This document shows positions 28,501-40,945 of a stretch of DNA of 64,000 nt, piece after piece; position 1 is the first letter of the stretch, and the number at the start of each line of letters is the position of its first letter. This DNA comes from Hydractinia symbiolongicarpus (Eukaryota > Cnidaria > Hydrozoa > Anthoathecata > Hydractiniidae): NCBI RefSeq assembly GCF_029227915.1, contig NC_079875.1:5580001-5644000 (forward strand), in the 5' to 3' direction. Below the pieces are notes generated by a model. The model was not told where the DNA came from, searched no databases, and was given only the letters and a program-made list of their open reading frames with translations. A program made the position numbers and the translations under genes.

Positions 28501-31500
28501 TGATGCTGTCAGAATGGATTGTTGACCCTCCAACAGACCTAACAACAAATTGGCTGATGGTAGTTTGTCCTGTTGGAAAGAGAGTGTTGATAGTAGCACA
28601 CAAGGTAGGGTTTCTTTTACAGAAATATTGATTTTCCTGTGTCTGCAACAATACAGGAGTATTGATTATCGACAACAAGTGTATTAATTACTAGTGTTAC
28701 TTTTTTGTTTGTACTTTGTTGTTAGAATATTTTGTTGGAAAAAACTTTCATTTTTTGAAAGAAGGGTTAAATTTTTACATTTTTGCAAGAACACTTTCCC
28801 TGACTACAAGAATGGTCAATTCTTTGGTAAATAGTTTTTGCAGAGGATCAAGAAGTTTTCATGGAGATTATAGAATTATGATTTCAACAAATTTATATGA
28901 AATCAAATATTAAAATTCGTTTTTGTCGGAATTTACCTCTTGCAATTTGTGATTAAAAAAAATAATGAATTTCACGTATCTTAAAAAACCCTGATACTTT
29001 GGGGGAATTTAATTTTGCGATTTTTCAAAACATAGAAAGAAAATTTTTCCCTGAAATATTTTGGCAATAAAATTCTTTGCCCTACTTGCACCTTTATTTT
29101 CAGTTGAACAGTTGCTTTTTTATCAGCGAAGATAGTTAAATGTTACGGCAAACAAGTCATATGATTAGTGTTTCCGATATTAACATTTTAGGGTCACACT
29201 ACAGCGTATTCGAAAGGCGGTCACGTGTTAAATAGATTTCCCTCCTTATTACCTGGTGGTTCATACAAAACATGGAAAAAAGACAGTATGTTATATTAAT
29301 AAATTTTCTGATGGTTGCTATTTTGAATTTGCTTACCGTATTTCCTCTAAAGAACGCCGCCCTCCAAAGAACGCCGCATTTTAGCAACATAATGTTTCAC
29401 ATCCGTTCAAGAATTAGAAATTGAGGGTAATTCTGGTGCTACCAGCCACGTTATTTCCAGCTGCAATGGTGTTATTTTTCACAGCTTGTAACCCAATTGT
29501 TCTCTCTTAAAAATTGTGTGTATTTGCTGTGTTTACTGTGGAATTTAATTTGGCAGATATTTCATTTTGCGAATTTGATCAAAGTCTGTGAAGTAAGCGA
29601 ATTTCATCCTATTTAATTATTTTAAAATCAATAAATTCTGTAAACAATATTTAAAAACAAATACCATATTTGGAAAAATATCACTTTTCTGTAAGTGTTT
29701 TATTTAAGAGATTTATAATAATTTACTTCAAAGAATATTTTCTTCAGTTATATTTATAAACACTTTTTCTTCTAAAACTTTGTTTTATAACTTTTTGTTT
29801 GTTTTCAGATAACTTTGCACGCTCGTTTACATTGTTGGATTGCATCTACGATGAAGTCAATCGCACGTACTGGATGTTGGATCTTATGTGTTATAAGGGA
29901 AACCCGATCTACGATAGCGAGGTAAGGGAAACCCGATCTACGATAGTGAGGTAAGGGAAACCCGATCTACGATAGCGAGGTAAGGGAAACCCGATCTACG
30001 ATAGCGAGGTAAGGGAAACCCGATCTACGATAGCGAGATAAGAAAAACCCGATCTACAATTGCGAGATAAGGGAAACCCGATCTACAATAGCGAGATTAG
30101 GGAACCTCGATCTATAGTAGCGAGATATGGGAAACCCGATCTATGATACCGAGATAGGAAAATCCGGTCTACGATACTGAGGTAAGGGAAACCCGATTTA
30201 TAATACAGAGGTAAGGGAAACCCGTTCTACAATACCAAAGTAAGGAAAACCCGATTTACGATAGCGAGATAAGGATTTATTTCTTCTTGACCTCCAGCGC
30301 GATTTTACTTCCAAAGATTTCAGAATGGGTTTTGTTAAATGACGTTTCGGTGATGACAATAACCACCTTTATAAAAATAGCGTGGTTTATTTACTATAAA
30401 AATCATTAAAAATCACCAGTCACTAATTTCAAATTTAAATTCCCTTTAGTAAAATTAACAATTTTTACGTAGCTACAATCCTCTTTAAATTTTCTAAAAC
30501 AGCCGTTTTTTGCAAAACAGGATCATGTGGCAAATGTTCCACTGTCCAGTGGGATGCGAAAGCTCCACTTTAAGAGATCTTTAGGCAACCAAAAAAAAAT
30601 CCGTTAGTCGCAGTTTCTTCAATTACGCTTTGACATCAGCAAACATTAGTATTGTGTAAGAGTTTGGGTGTAACCAAATTACCAACAATTACAATTACCT
30701 AACTACAAAGTCCTAAGTTGTTTGTGAACATTGGCAAGGTCAACGTACGTGTGTCTAATATAGAGAAAGCGCAAATGATTTCTTGTTTTTTTTAGTAATA
30801 TTTCCCACAAAATTGTAGTTTAAAAATTAAATTAAAATTCGTAAAAAAGTAATTTTTCCGTTCCTTATGATTTTTTTAAAGATAATTCTAATCCTGACAT
30901 TTACTAAACGTTTAAGTCCTGAAACTGTAAAATAATTTATTTATTTATTTTTTAATCCTCTTATATCAGAATTCGTTATAAAAATGCGTAGATCTCTAAT
31001 ACAATTTTGTTTTCGTTTTTAGGTCGATTTCAGATTTTTTTGGCTAAACTCGAAACTCCTAGAAGATGCTCCAAAGCTATCCGAGCAATCTAGTGTAAAC
31101 CCGGTAAGCCGGTTCTCTTTTACTGAATGACCCCGATTTACAAGTTCGGAAAAGCATAATAAGCTATTATTAGGAAAATATTCTGATATATATCTTTTAG
31201 TTCAAGTTTAAACCGTGTAGAAATGTTTTGTGTGAGAAGACGGCGATCGTGAACGCTGTTACAGACACATATCCATTCGAGGTAAATACGTTTCTTCTAA
31301 CTGACAACTTATAAGCAACGATCACATTCGTACGAATCCAAAATCATTAGGCAATAAAGACTAGAGTACTTTAATTGGAGATACTTTCGCGAGAGAAACT
31401 TTCGCGAGAAAAAAAATTCGCGAAATTTTTTGAATAAACTTTCGCGAATGAAGAAATTCGGAAAATTTCGCGAAATTAACTTTTGCGAATAAAGAAACCT

Positions 31501-32699
31501 TCAAATTTTTGCGACATAAACTTTTGCGAACAAGAATTTGTCAGTTAGAAAAAACTTCAAAATTCTTAACATAATTAAAAATGTTATACATTTTCTTTCT
31601 TGAAATAAGATTTATAAAGTAGTTTGTGCGTTTTTCGTGAAAAATGATAAAATAGCTTACTGGATAAACTTTCGCGAATAAAGAAACTCGGAAACTTTCG
31701 CGAAAGTTTCTCCAAGATTTTACTACCTTTATGCTTCAAATATATTTTTAGAACCACATGCTTTTTTGCAAACAACCTTTTATAAGCAGGATAAAACTCA
31801 AATCTCTCATAAAAGCATTTGTTAGCCTACAACCCACCAAAAGTGATTAAAGACGAAGACGAAAATGGCGCTAACAAGAATTAAAAAACAATAATTTTCT
31901 CAAGTTTCGTACAAAGAACGTAACTGCACTTTGATTTCGATTAGTACACTTAACCTAAAATAGTCAGTAAACACGCGAATTTATTTTTAAAAGTAGAAAA
32001 GCCAACCACAATAACCAAAAACTTTGCGTTGCTTTTTAAGTATATATTCAGCGGAACGAATTCTTGATTGATAGTCGTGTAGTTCTCTCCCTATGCAAAA
32101 CTTTCGATAAATCACTTTGTGGTTAGAATGATGAGTTGTGTGACGAGAAAAGTAGTTGGTTTTTCCATAGATTTGGATTTTAACCCGACTATAAATTGTC
32201 CAAGAACTTTGCTACTTTTCCTATATGAATCAATTGAAGAGTTTCATATTAAAGAACTTTGATGAGTACAGAAGAGAAAAAATAACTGGAGGAAAATACA
32301 CCACATTTTCTTTCTAAACAAACTGTACATGAGACCCAACTTAAACGCGATAACCGCAAAGACTTTAAACTGAATTATTTGAAGTTATTTCGCGTTATCA
32401 AGCGTTTTTTCATTCCCTTGTGTTTTTAGATCGACGGTGTACTGTTTTATCATAAGTTGGGCCATTATGGACCTGGTCGCACACCCCTCGTGGGCTGGTT
32501 AAAGCCATATATGATACCCGAAATACTCGGTATAGCGATGCCATTAACAGTTATGGAGACAGCACCCGTAGAATTTAATCGTGACATTTTAAAGAATGCA
32601 AATAAGGAACTGCAAAACACGACTAGTGATCGATCTTTTAATAATCCGAAAGATGTGACAAAGAAGAAAAAAGATAATCAAGTCAGTATGGAAAGCTGA
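25501..32699 (+). CDS. SNUPN: Snurportin-1 (m3G-cap snRNP import adaptor)
   Basis: This import adaptor binds the trimethylguanosine cap of spliceosomal snRNPs and links them to importin-beta for nuclear entry. Ten coding exons: 25501-25583, 26658-26738, 27262-27355, 28117-28173, 28500-28604, 29192-29285, 29809-29921, 31023-31103, 31201-31281 and 32430-32699, all GT-AG and in phase. The product has 352 residues (human 360). The N-terminal region carries the importin-beta-binding segment ([11 protein letters not shown], then a basic stretch and YARKLADGD). The cap-binding fold starts at [12 protein letters not shown] and includes [53 protein letters not shown], the [20 protein letters not shown] block and [10 protein letters not shown]. 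The donor of exon 7 has been multiplied by a 29-bp minisatellite. The C-terminal tail is Lys/Asn-rich and not conserved. Confidence 0.96.
26776..27213 (+). mobile_element. SINE-like repeat, tandem copies
   Basis: Two copies of one repeat lie head to tail in SNUPN intron 2. Both share TATGTTAGTGATGAACAAAG and a segment with GTGCTATGATAAATATTCAC. The second copy has a tRNA-like head with a box A-like GTAGTGTAGTGGG and a box B-like GGAATCGAATCCC near 27112-27170. The first copy has a damaged head. The copies are separated by a repeated linker containing CACACCATCCGGATAAACTA. A diverged relative is at 58.7 kb. Confidence 0.6.
29893..30275 (+). repeat. 29-bp minisatellite spanning the SNUPN exon 7 splice donor
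   Basis: About 13 copies of a 29-bp unit (TAAGGGAAACCCGATCTACG plus ATAGCGAGG) run from inside exon 7 into the intron. The first unit is coding (end of exon 7, encoding GNPIYDSE). Each unit ends in a copy of the donor context GAG|GTAAGG. Units 1-5 are nearly identical; later ones decay. The donor GT is kept after units 1-4 and after units 10-12, and is lost (GAGAT) after units 5-8. Confidence 0.95.
31365..31726. mobile_element. MITE-like inverted repeat rich in TTCGCGAA
   Basis: The left side (about 31365, GGAGATACTTTCGCGAGAG) and the reverse complement of the right side (GGAGAAACTTTCGCGAAAG) are inverted copies. Several CTTTCGCGAATAAAGAAA units lie inside. It sits in SNUPN intron 9 and is non-coding. 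Ends are approximate. Confidence 0.5.
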
Positions 32700-34121
32700 T
32701 CACATGTTGCAACAATACACCAAAACACGATCGTTTAAGGTAAATGTGGATACACCTTAACGAAAGTTAAAGCCTGCATTAGACTAGCTTAAAAGAGCAG
32801 TGCACTCCAAAAGACACGCGTAAACCAAGCATATTTATTAATACATATTTATAAAAGTAATGTGGTTGGATTTTTAACTGGCTAAATGTTTTTGTATACA
32901 TCCAGATACGTGAATGATCATAATCTTGGACTCAAAGTAATATATTTTAACAAAGACATATAGTTGAGCCTATTTAAACCAGTCGTACATGGAGAATTTA
33001 GAAGTGTCCCTCGATTGGAAATGTCTGTTTTATAGGTTTTTCTTCTTCTGAGGTTTGAATGTACACACTGTCGAAACCTGATATGGAGCATGCATGCTAT
33101 GTACAGGTTTGACTGCGCACTTATATTTTATACATTACACCTTTTATCATGTAACAGGCGTAGCAATTGTAAACTTACCAGTAGCTCTTTTGTTACGAGT
33201 AGAAGTGAAAAAAAACCTTTTTTTTTAGTTCTGTTTCCCTTTTTGCGATTCACATCAGGCAGAAGATCATTTTCAACTTCTAAGGCTACAACAGGGAAGA
33301 CAAATGATAAAAAAATCACATAAAAAGTTGGAAAAAGATCGATCATTATTCATTCTGATATTCATTCATTCTAATAAAATAATTCCTAACAAAGTGAAAT
33401 AATTACAAAAAATCAATATATCACCATGTCAATAAAAATAAATACAGTCAATAACAACGCCAATTAGTTGAAAATGTCAACAACGATTCGTACTGTCAAC
33501 TTTATTTTTTGCGTAATACATTAGGAACGGAAATTTTATTTGTCTAAAGAGTTTGGTTCACCTAGTTTTTTTTAAAAAAGGACCAATGCATAAAAATAAT
33601 ATATAGGGTAATCAGAAAATCAATAAAAACTTCCGTTTTTGAACTTTTTCTTTTCGTTCTATAAAGTTGGATCCTGAAGACCCTTTTTTAGATCTATGGT
33701 GAATATATGTACACTTTAAATACTTCTACCCTTCTTTTTGTGTCATTTCCCGTAATCATTACTTTTGAAATTTGGTTAAAATTCGTTCAAAAGACTTACC
33801 CATACATTTTTTGACTTCATAATAAAAAAATTGTGTCCGAAAGTCTTTCCGTCGAAAATTTTAGTTCTTAATGCAGTCCTCGAAAGAAAAGATTGATGCT
33901 TCAAATCTTTACGTCTTTTTGTAATCGCCAGAAAACAAAGTAATCTTTTTGTAATGTTTTTTGTAATTTTCTTTGTAATGTAATGTTTTGAAAACAAAAT
34001 AAAAAGAAAATTGAAATATAAAAAGACTAGGTATAAAAACGATAAAAAAATGTTTCAAATATTTTCTTCATTTTTTTAAGCACTGAAGTATAGCACACTT
34101 TTTTGTTTTCTCGTATCTCTA
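32700..34121. other. Convergent 3' region between SNUPN and the JmjC gene
   Basis: This holds the 3' UTRs of two convergent genes plus AT-rich sequence. No further exon or repeat is supported. Open frames of 60-77 codons on both strands (33.1-34.0 kb) show no family signature. Confidence 0.5.
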
Positions 34122-37100
34122 CTACAGCTCTTCTCTTTCTGGCTCTAAACTCTCGTCTTCACCTAGATCTTCATCACCTTCTTCACCCTCCATGCCTACA
34201 CCACCCTCTTGGTCTTCACCGCCCTCTTCGCCTCCATTTTCCTCTTCACTCACTGCTCTTTCCAACCCTGGGAACATCCTTGATAATACCGTTAAGTCGT
34301 CTTCCGTGAGATTATCTAATTCTTCCATGGTTACCATTTTATCTCCATCTCGATCGAGCATTGACAACACCTAAAAAGATACAAACTTAGAAAGTTTGAA
34401 TTCGTTTTTCCAACATAATTAAGTAGAAAGCGCAAACACAATCCAAAGCAAGATTTTTTTTTCAACAATACGCACCATTCCTGAAAATAATTTTGCGAAG
34501 ATTTTACCAAAAAATATTTCCGCAATTGTCTGAAAAAATTCTAAGAAATAATTATATTTTCTTTGAAAAAACAGGCAAAAAAATTACCTCTTTTATTTCT
34601 GCTTTACTTGCCACTGCACCTATATGTGCCTAAATAAATAAATAAAATTATTATATCTGTAATGAGATGGCTCACAAAACACTGCGTACAACTTTCGCAA
34701 AACCCTGCGTACAACTTTCGCATCAATGTAATCGGATGAATCATTTAATATACAGGACTGAGACGTTGTCTTTCGTGACGAACGCAAAAATAAAAAAACA
34801 AACGAAAAGATAAACAGGAAAAGAGAAAAACAAAAACAAATGCTTTTTTTATAAGCAATTTTTTGCATTTCTTTTCAAATGCTGTTTAGGGAAGACCGCC
34901 ATGAGTTTATAAGTTTATTGTTTATTTTCAAAGTATTTTTTATTTATGCTATAAATGTGCCCAAATGTAAAAATACCTTTATTCGACCAGTCATCTTTCG
35001 AACATGTAATGGTCCATCCTGAAGCTCCAGCTTCAAAACATACCTACGAAGAGAAGTAACAACAATCTACCATAAAGTTTATATGCACACTTTAACTGCA
35101 GGAAGATTTTGATCTTCTGACACTTGAGGTTGTTCACTTATATCAAGTCCTCATTTTCCTGATGTATTTCTGACATTTTTTGACTGATTTTTCGAGATGT
35201 TGAATACTAAATTTTTTTAAAGAACGTATCTTAAGGGAATAAACGTTTTCGCGAGAAAAGATTGCGGAATTAAAGAATTCATGGTCGAAAATTTGGTAAA
35301 TTACGGAACTAAAGACTGCGAATTAGTGATACAAACATAAAATTGCGGAATTAAAGATTGCGAATCTGATATTGTTTAAAGAAATTGCGGAATTTAAAAT
35401 TGCAAATTGAAGCATAATGATCCATAATTTTTCCACGAAATCGCTTGATAATTTTTTTTTCATCTTGGTCATTACGATTTCTTTCTTTAAAAATTTCTTT
35501 TGATGCAAAAAATTAAGGGGTTTCCTTCATATAGAAAAAAAAACGAACAGAAATAACTCGTCTTTGAAAATCGACAACATTAGATTGCAAATTTTGACCA
35601 ATTTCGCAATCTTTAATCCCGCAATATATCTTGCGCAATATTTTCTTGCGTAACATTTTCTTGCGCCATAATTTCTAACCTTAAGGTATCTGAAATTAAA
35701 ATATTCCAATATCCTGATATTTCAACCTGGAAGTTTTTTGACGCACCCTAAACTGTATTCCAATTCCTTACTTTCGAAACAAAGTAAACACCCTGAACTT
35801 TATGTGGAGCGCTAATTACGATGTTTGGACTACGTTTTGTTTCATTTAGACGATAAAGAAAACTGACAATAGAAAAATATTTTTTCACACTACCAAGGTA
35901 AATTCCTTGTTCACACGTTCTTTGTCAAATAATTCAAAACACTTACCGCGCAGACTCTAAATCTCCAAATTTGAATTTATCGAGCGGTACATATTTGCCA
36001 GCATCTTGATTCTTCTCACAGTCAGTCAAGTTAAGCTTTTGCATATGGTAAAACCAAACGTTCACAGCCATATTGCGTTTGTTATCAGTAAACGAGCGGA
36101 CCTGATGGAACCATCTAAAAGGAATGCATATAAATAAAGGGCTTATAAGCCGTTTTACCTGACCCTTGATAATGAATAATCGTTCAAACACAACCAAGAA
36201 TGTTTATGGTAAATTGTTCCCAGTTTCAAAACTCTACATATTTTAGTTATCTTCCCATCCGACTGACCAAGCCATATATGTATAATTTTTACTCACTTAC
36301 AGAGAAACAAATTTCTAAATCTTAATTTTCTAAATTTTACCTGGGGAGACACCTTGCACGACAATACACAATGTTTAAACAAAGCGAATTACAGAGCTAA
36401 CAAATGTTTATACTGCTATAATCAGCTTTTTTGTAAGTCACTACAGTAAAAAATCAGTAGCTCATCTCCACGCCCTTTCACAAAAAAATGGAATTTAATG
36501 TCACTTTTTGTAATTATTTACTTTAGTTTTTATCTACCCCACGACAGACACAAACCCATAATTTAATAAAAACAAACCTTGATGGAATAAACAAACAATC
36601 TCCAGCTACCATATTAGCTTCCCACCATGGCGCCTTAGCTATGCCCGGGTATTTATCTAAATCAACAGCATCAACATCTACTTTGCTAAAAGCTCCATTC
36701 GGTGCATCTATATCGATAAATTCGCGATGTTTCTGAATAACACAAAATTGATAAAGAAATAAAATGATTAAACAAAAAAAACAAATAGCAAAGTAAACAC
36801 GTCTAACAACAATGTAAAAAAGCAAGGCAAACAAACAACAAACAAAACAAACAATAAACAGAACAAACCAAAACAAACAAACAAAGACTGAAAAAAACAA
36901 ATACAAACGTTTATAAGCAAAAAAATGATCAATAGGATAAAACAACGAAAAAAACACAAACTCACAAACATAAAACATAGTTAGACAAAAAGATGAAGCA
37001 TGAGAAGTATTCTCTTACATACCCAGTCCACCATATATAACTGTTTAGAACCGCTAAATAAACAATTTACGTTGTCTATGTGATCATTATGGAGAACTGA

Positions 37101-40100
37101 TTTGGTCCCTCCACTGGAGAACCACATCACAACATCGTTCAGTACACGTGTGTATCCTCCACATGATAAACTTGGAAATAAACGGAGATCACCTGTACAA
37201 AAATTTAAAAATTTAACCAAAGTAACCTCTATTAATTATAAGTACTGTTGGTAATAATGCACCTGTAAAAAAGGCTTTGATTCATTTCAAGCATCTGCGT
37301 AAACTGAAAGCTGTACAAGGACAAAATCACAACAATACCACAACTCTGGGCAATAATCCAAATATCTATGAAACTTTAAGTTCTTAAGGTTTTTTCCCTT
37401 TTTTGTTTTGTTTTTAAAGTTTTCTGCTATAACAATATTCAAAATTTTTCGAGCCCACAGACTAGGTAGAATTAAAGCGAATGTAAAAAAGCCCTAAAAA
37501 GTCATAGCCAAATATAAGAGTTTAACAGAATGCAAATACAATAAGTAAATATTTTTTATACATATACATATACATTTTATACATATTTATAAGTTATTTT
37601 AGTTATTTTAGGGTCATCAAGCATGACTTTAAGTATCTCTGAAGTACATCAGACACCCTGAATTAGTTGGCTAATCCCATAAGCATAACCTTTTATGTTA
37701 CATTGGTATGTTATTTTATTTTTTCACAGCATGTAGTTTGTACTGTAATTTTTGTTTACATCATGACAAAATGATTGTGGGCATGTACAGTTAAAAATAT
37801 TTTCATACTTATTTATAGCCAAAACAATATAACGTTATAATATGTCCTAAGCAGAGGCAAGCGTTGCAAAGGTGAGATTATAGAGAATGAAGTATTTCCA
37901 GCTTTAATGATGTACAACAGTGGCTCGTTAGAGATAGTTAAGAACTTCTGTTACTTAGGTGATATGTTGGGCAGTGAAGGGGGTGTTGGAAGAAGTTTTA
38001 CTTGCAGGATAGGTTCTGCTTGGAAAAAGTTTAGAGAGTTACTTCCTTTATTGACTAGCAGAGTCCTGTCAATTGAGGTAAAAGGTAGGTTGTATGAGGC
38101 CTGTGTAAGAAGTGTTATGTTGTACGGTAGTGAGACATGGGCAGTGAAGCAGGAAGATCTTGACCGTTTAGAAAGGAATGATATGAGAATGGTTAGGTGG
38201 ATGTGTAATGCCAGTCTGAGAGACAGAAAGAGTTCAGATGAGCTAAGAAGCAGGCTAAGTCTCCGTAGAATTAAAGATGTTATCCAGATAAGAAGATTGA
38301 ATTGGCTGGGGCACTTGGAAAGAATGGAGGAGGATAATTGGGTAAGAAAGTGTAGAGACTTGATAGTTCCTGGGGCAAAGCCCAGAGGCAGACCGAGAAA
38401 GACTTGGCAGGAGGTTATAAGGACAGACTTGATAGAGAGGAAGTTGAGTTTAGATCTAACACAGTCTAGATCAGATTGGAAGAGGGTCATTAATATACCC
38501 TGTCCAACCCATGCTAGCATGGAAAACAGACGTTAAGCCGAGAATGATGATGATGATGATGATGAGAGTCATAGAATGTCATGCGTTTGCATAATATTAC
38601 GTAAAAAACAACAAAAGTTCCTTGTTACACCAGAAGCACGACAAAAAAAAAATCACAAAAATTTACATGCATTGTAAGTAAACCTTACAAACCTCGCATT
38701 TTTTCTTCTAAACTATGAACCATATATACATCTTCTTTCTGATATGTTTCTAAAAACTTTTTAAATGGCCATCTCCACATTGACAGTGACCTGTTTTCTT
38801 TTTTCCCTTCTTCAACATCCACTTGCAGCTCCCCAAAATGCTCTCTAAATGCAAAAATATGCAACATACAATGTACCTTTTCACACTTTTATGTCACAAA
38901 CGTAAAGGGTAGAAAACTTTCTCACAATTCATAAGAATAAAGATATAGAAAAAATACAGGGTTGATATTATTTTTGAATTCCAAGTTGCCAGCTTCTTTG
39001 GTGGAAAGGGTATTCTTTTGCAGCCCATTTCAACCAACACAAATGTGTTAAAAAATAAATAAATATTTATATTATCGCTTTCAGTTTCAGATCATTTAAA
39101 ATGACTCTTATTATCATGTATATAGCAGAGTAATTAAATATGAACCCTCAAAGGTCTATATGAAAAGTACATCAAAGTGATTAAAATAATAAAAAAGAAA
39201 AACCTTGCAGTCACATCATTCAGAACTTAATTCCTTCACAATTAAACATTTAAAAGTCTTTTTTCAAATATATTTTGATCGTAAAAACAATGCAATTGTT
39301 GTGTTGAAGTTGTTAAAGGGCCTATTCAATTTAAAAAGTAATTTGACAAATTATCCCTTGCAAGCTTGTCATAAATAACAGTGTGTAATTTAGAGTCAAA
39401 CTAACATTTAAAAGGTAAGAAATTTTTATGAATTAATGGTCTGAAAATTGCGAATTTTGAGGAAGAAATTTTTGCAAGTTGAAATTTTCATGAATTAAGC
39501 CGAACAGCAAATCTGAAAATTAGAGGAAATTTTTTACGTATATTTATGTCTTTTTAAAAAATAGGTCGGGAAGGTAATTTATTGTGAATAAATTACCTTC
39601 CTGACCTACTTTTTCACCTACAATATACAATAAAGAGAACGGATTTAAAAAATGCTTACTGTTTTTATGGAGGGGTTCATGTAATTTTTTTTGATAGGCA
39701 TTCCGTGATAATGATTGCTGGTAGCTGCACCCATTATGAAATATTGTGTATACCGTACATTTGAATTTAACATTTCTAATTCAATTTTTTGACAACACAA
39801 AAAAATAACACAGTATAGTACAGTATCAGTATTTGTAATTGTCAACACGAGTGCCAACATGAATTAGAAAAGTCGGTATTATAGAAGTTTAAAGTTTTAA
39901 ACATTATATAATCTTATTTCTAATATCAAATTTTTTTTTTTAATATTGAGAATATTAGAAGGAAGTTTTATTATTTCTGATGTTTAAATGTATATACATA
40001 TACATTTCATCGTTAAAGATGCCTTTAACATAAAAACAGCACAGTTTTGCCATTGCAATTACAGGTTTTTGATTTTAGGCTGTTCCTTAAAATACCTTCA

Positions 40101-40945
40101 TTTTGCAATCTTTTCTTTGGTTTTAAAACAGCCTTTGCAATTTGCGATGGTACTCAGCATTTGCCAACGTAATTTCCAACAAATTTTTAAAACATATAAC
40201 CTAGCGTTGGCAATTATATGCCGTGGTAAAATCGCACATAAGAAATCTACAGGTTTTGTGTGCAGTCGCACATGTGAAAAAAGAGGTGATATAACAATGA
40301 AAAAAAGTTGTTTTTTTCTAGAGTATAGTTCAGTTACCTTTTTTGGCACTCCACAAACATTAAAACTCTTAGCTAAAAATTAATTAACTATTTTTTGCAG
40401 TTTAACAGCATCATAAAAAACAGTTTTTAACTTGAAAATATTACAACTTATCTGTTTAGTTATTGTCATTTGGTGCTTCATATTTTTTTTCATATCATTC
40501 ATGCTTTTTTATTTTCTAACTTGCTGGCTGAAATACTTCAGTTGGAAGCACGAATCAAGGAAATTTCTTGGAATGGCCTTAGCGCTGTCCTTTCCACACT
40601 CCTATTCTGAAGGAAAGTGATTGAATTTTTTTTAACCTTTGCGTTGTGTGCATGCATCTTAGATTCAAGAATAAAAGGAACAACAAAGAATAACTATTTT
40701 ACGTACTTTAAATATTCGTCATTCCATTTTTTAAATGCAGGCATGTTTTTAGCAGCTCCTTTGAAAACTATTGGCCTGCTTCCAGCAATATATTTCTCAA
40801 AAAAAGTCTGGACATCGGGTGCATCTTCAGTCACATCAATATGACCCTCAGATTTTCTTTGTTCACCAAGAGGTTTCATGTTGCCTGTAGGCTCTGCAGA
40901 TATCGCAGCGAAAAATAACAATAAACCATAAAGATACAAATCCAT
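34122..40945 (-). CDS. ER-lumenal JmjC (cupin-8) oxygenase with EF hand and REEL tail
   Basis: This is a predicted Fe(II)/2-oxoglutarate-dependent hydroxylase; its substrate is unknown. Exons (minus order): 40945-40707, 38844-38693, 37192-37023, 36732-36578, 36114-35947, 35043-34977, 34629-34588 and 34370-34122. Phases agree, giving 413 residues. Residues 1-17 form a signal peptide (LYLYGLLLFFAAISA). The JmjC core shows the iron triad: HND (H165, D167) in SVLHNDHIDN and the distal H242 in FIPSRWFHQVRSF. K180 is the likely 2-oxoglutarate lysine, and AVNVWFYH closes the fold. A canonical EF-hand loop follows (D337-x-D339-x-D341-x-x-x-T345-x-x-E348). An acidic Glu/Gly-rich tail then ends in REEL, a KDEL-type retrieval signal. 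Together these imply a calcium-binding enzyme of the ER lumen. The exon 2 donor is the weak GTTTGT, chosen because it alone keeps the frame. It is not JMJD8, which lacks the EF hand and tail. The exact subfamily is uncertain. Confidence 0.88.
35215..35700. mobile_element. MITE-like inverted repeat (ATTGCGGAATTAAAG units)
   Basis: The left end (near 35220, ACGTATCTTAAGGGAATAAA) and the reverse complement of the right end (AGATACCTTAAGGTTAGAAA) are related. Between them lie many GATTGCGGAATTAAAG and TTGCGCAAGAAAAT units in both orientations. It is non-coding, inside an intron of the JmjC gene. It resembles the TTCGCGAA element at 31.4 kb in composition. Confidence 0.45.
37835..38565 (+). mobile_element. 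5'-truncated non-LTR retrotransposon (LINE) fragment
   Basis: An uninterrupted frame (37907-38536, 209 codons) encodes the C-terminal end of a LINE reverse transcriptase protein. Marks are YEACVRSVMLYGSETWA, RRLNWLGHLERM and PRGRPRKTWQEVI, which are typical of CR1/RTE-like elements. A (GAT)n run follows the stop, as at the 3' end of such elements. It lies in an intron of the JmjC gene, on the opposite strand. The open frame suggests a young insertion. The polymerase motifs themselves are missing, so it cannot move on its own. Confidence 0.85.
39557..39610. repeat. Long intronic hairpin
   Basis: The arm AGGTCGGGAAGGTAATTTA is followed, after a 7-base loop (TTGTGAA), by its near-perfect reverse complement. 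Weaker pairing extends to about 26 bp per arm. It sits in intron 1 of the JmjC gene and is probably a relic foldback element. Confidence 0.8.

Noticed and set aside
36523-36978. Hydrophobic 151-codon minus-strand frame
   Set aside because: Only the segment 36578-36732 is an exon of the JmjC gene; the rest is intronic A/C-rich DNA read through.
37951-38520. Minus-strand 189-codon frame
   Set aside because: Antisense of the LINE reverse-transcriptase tail.
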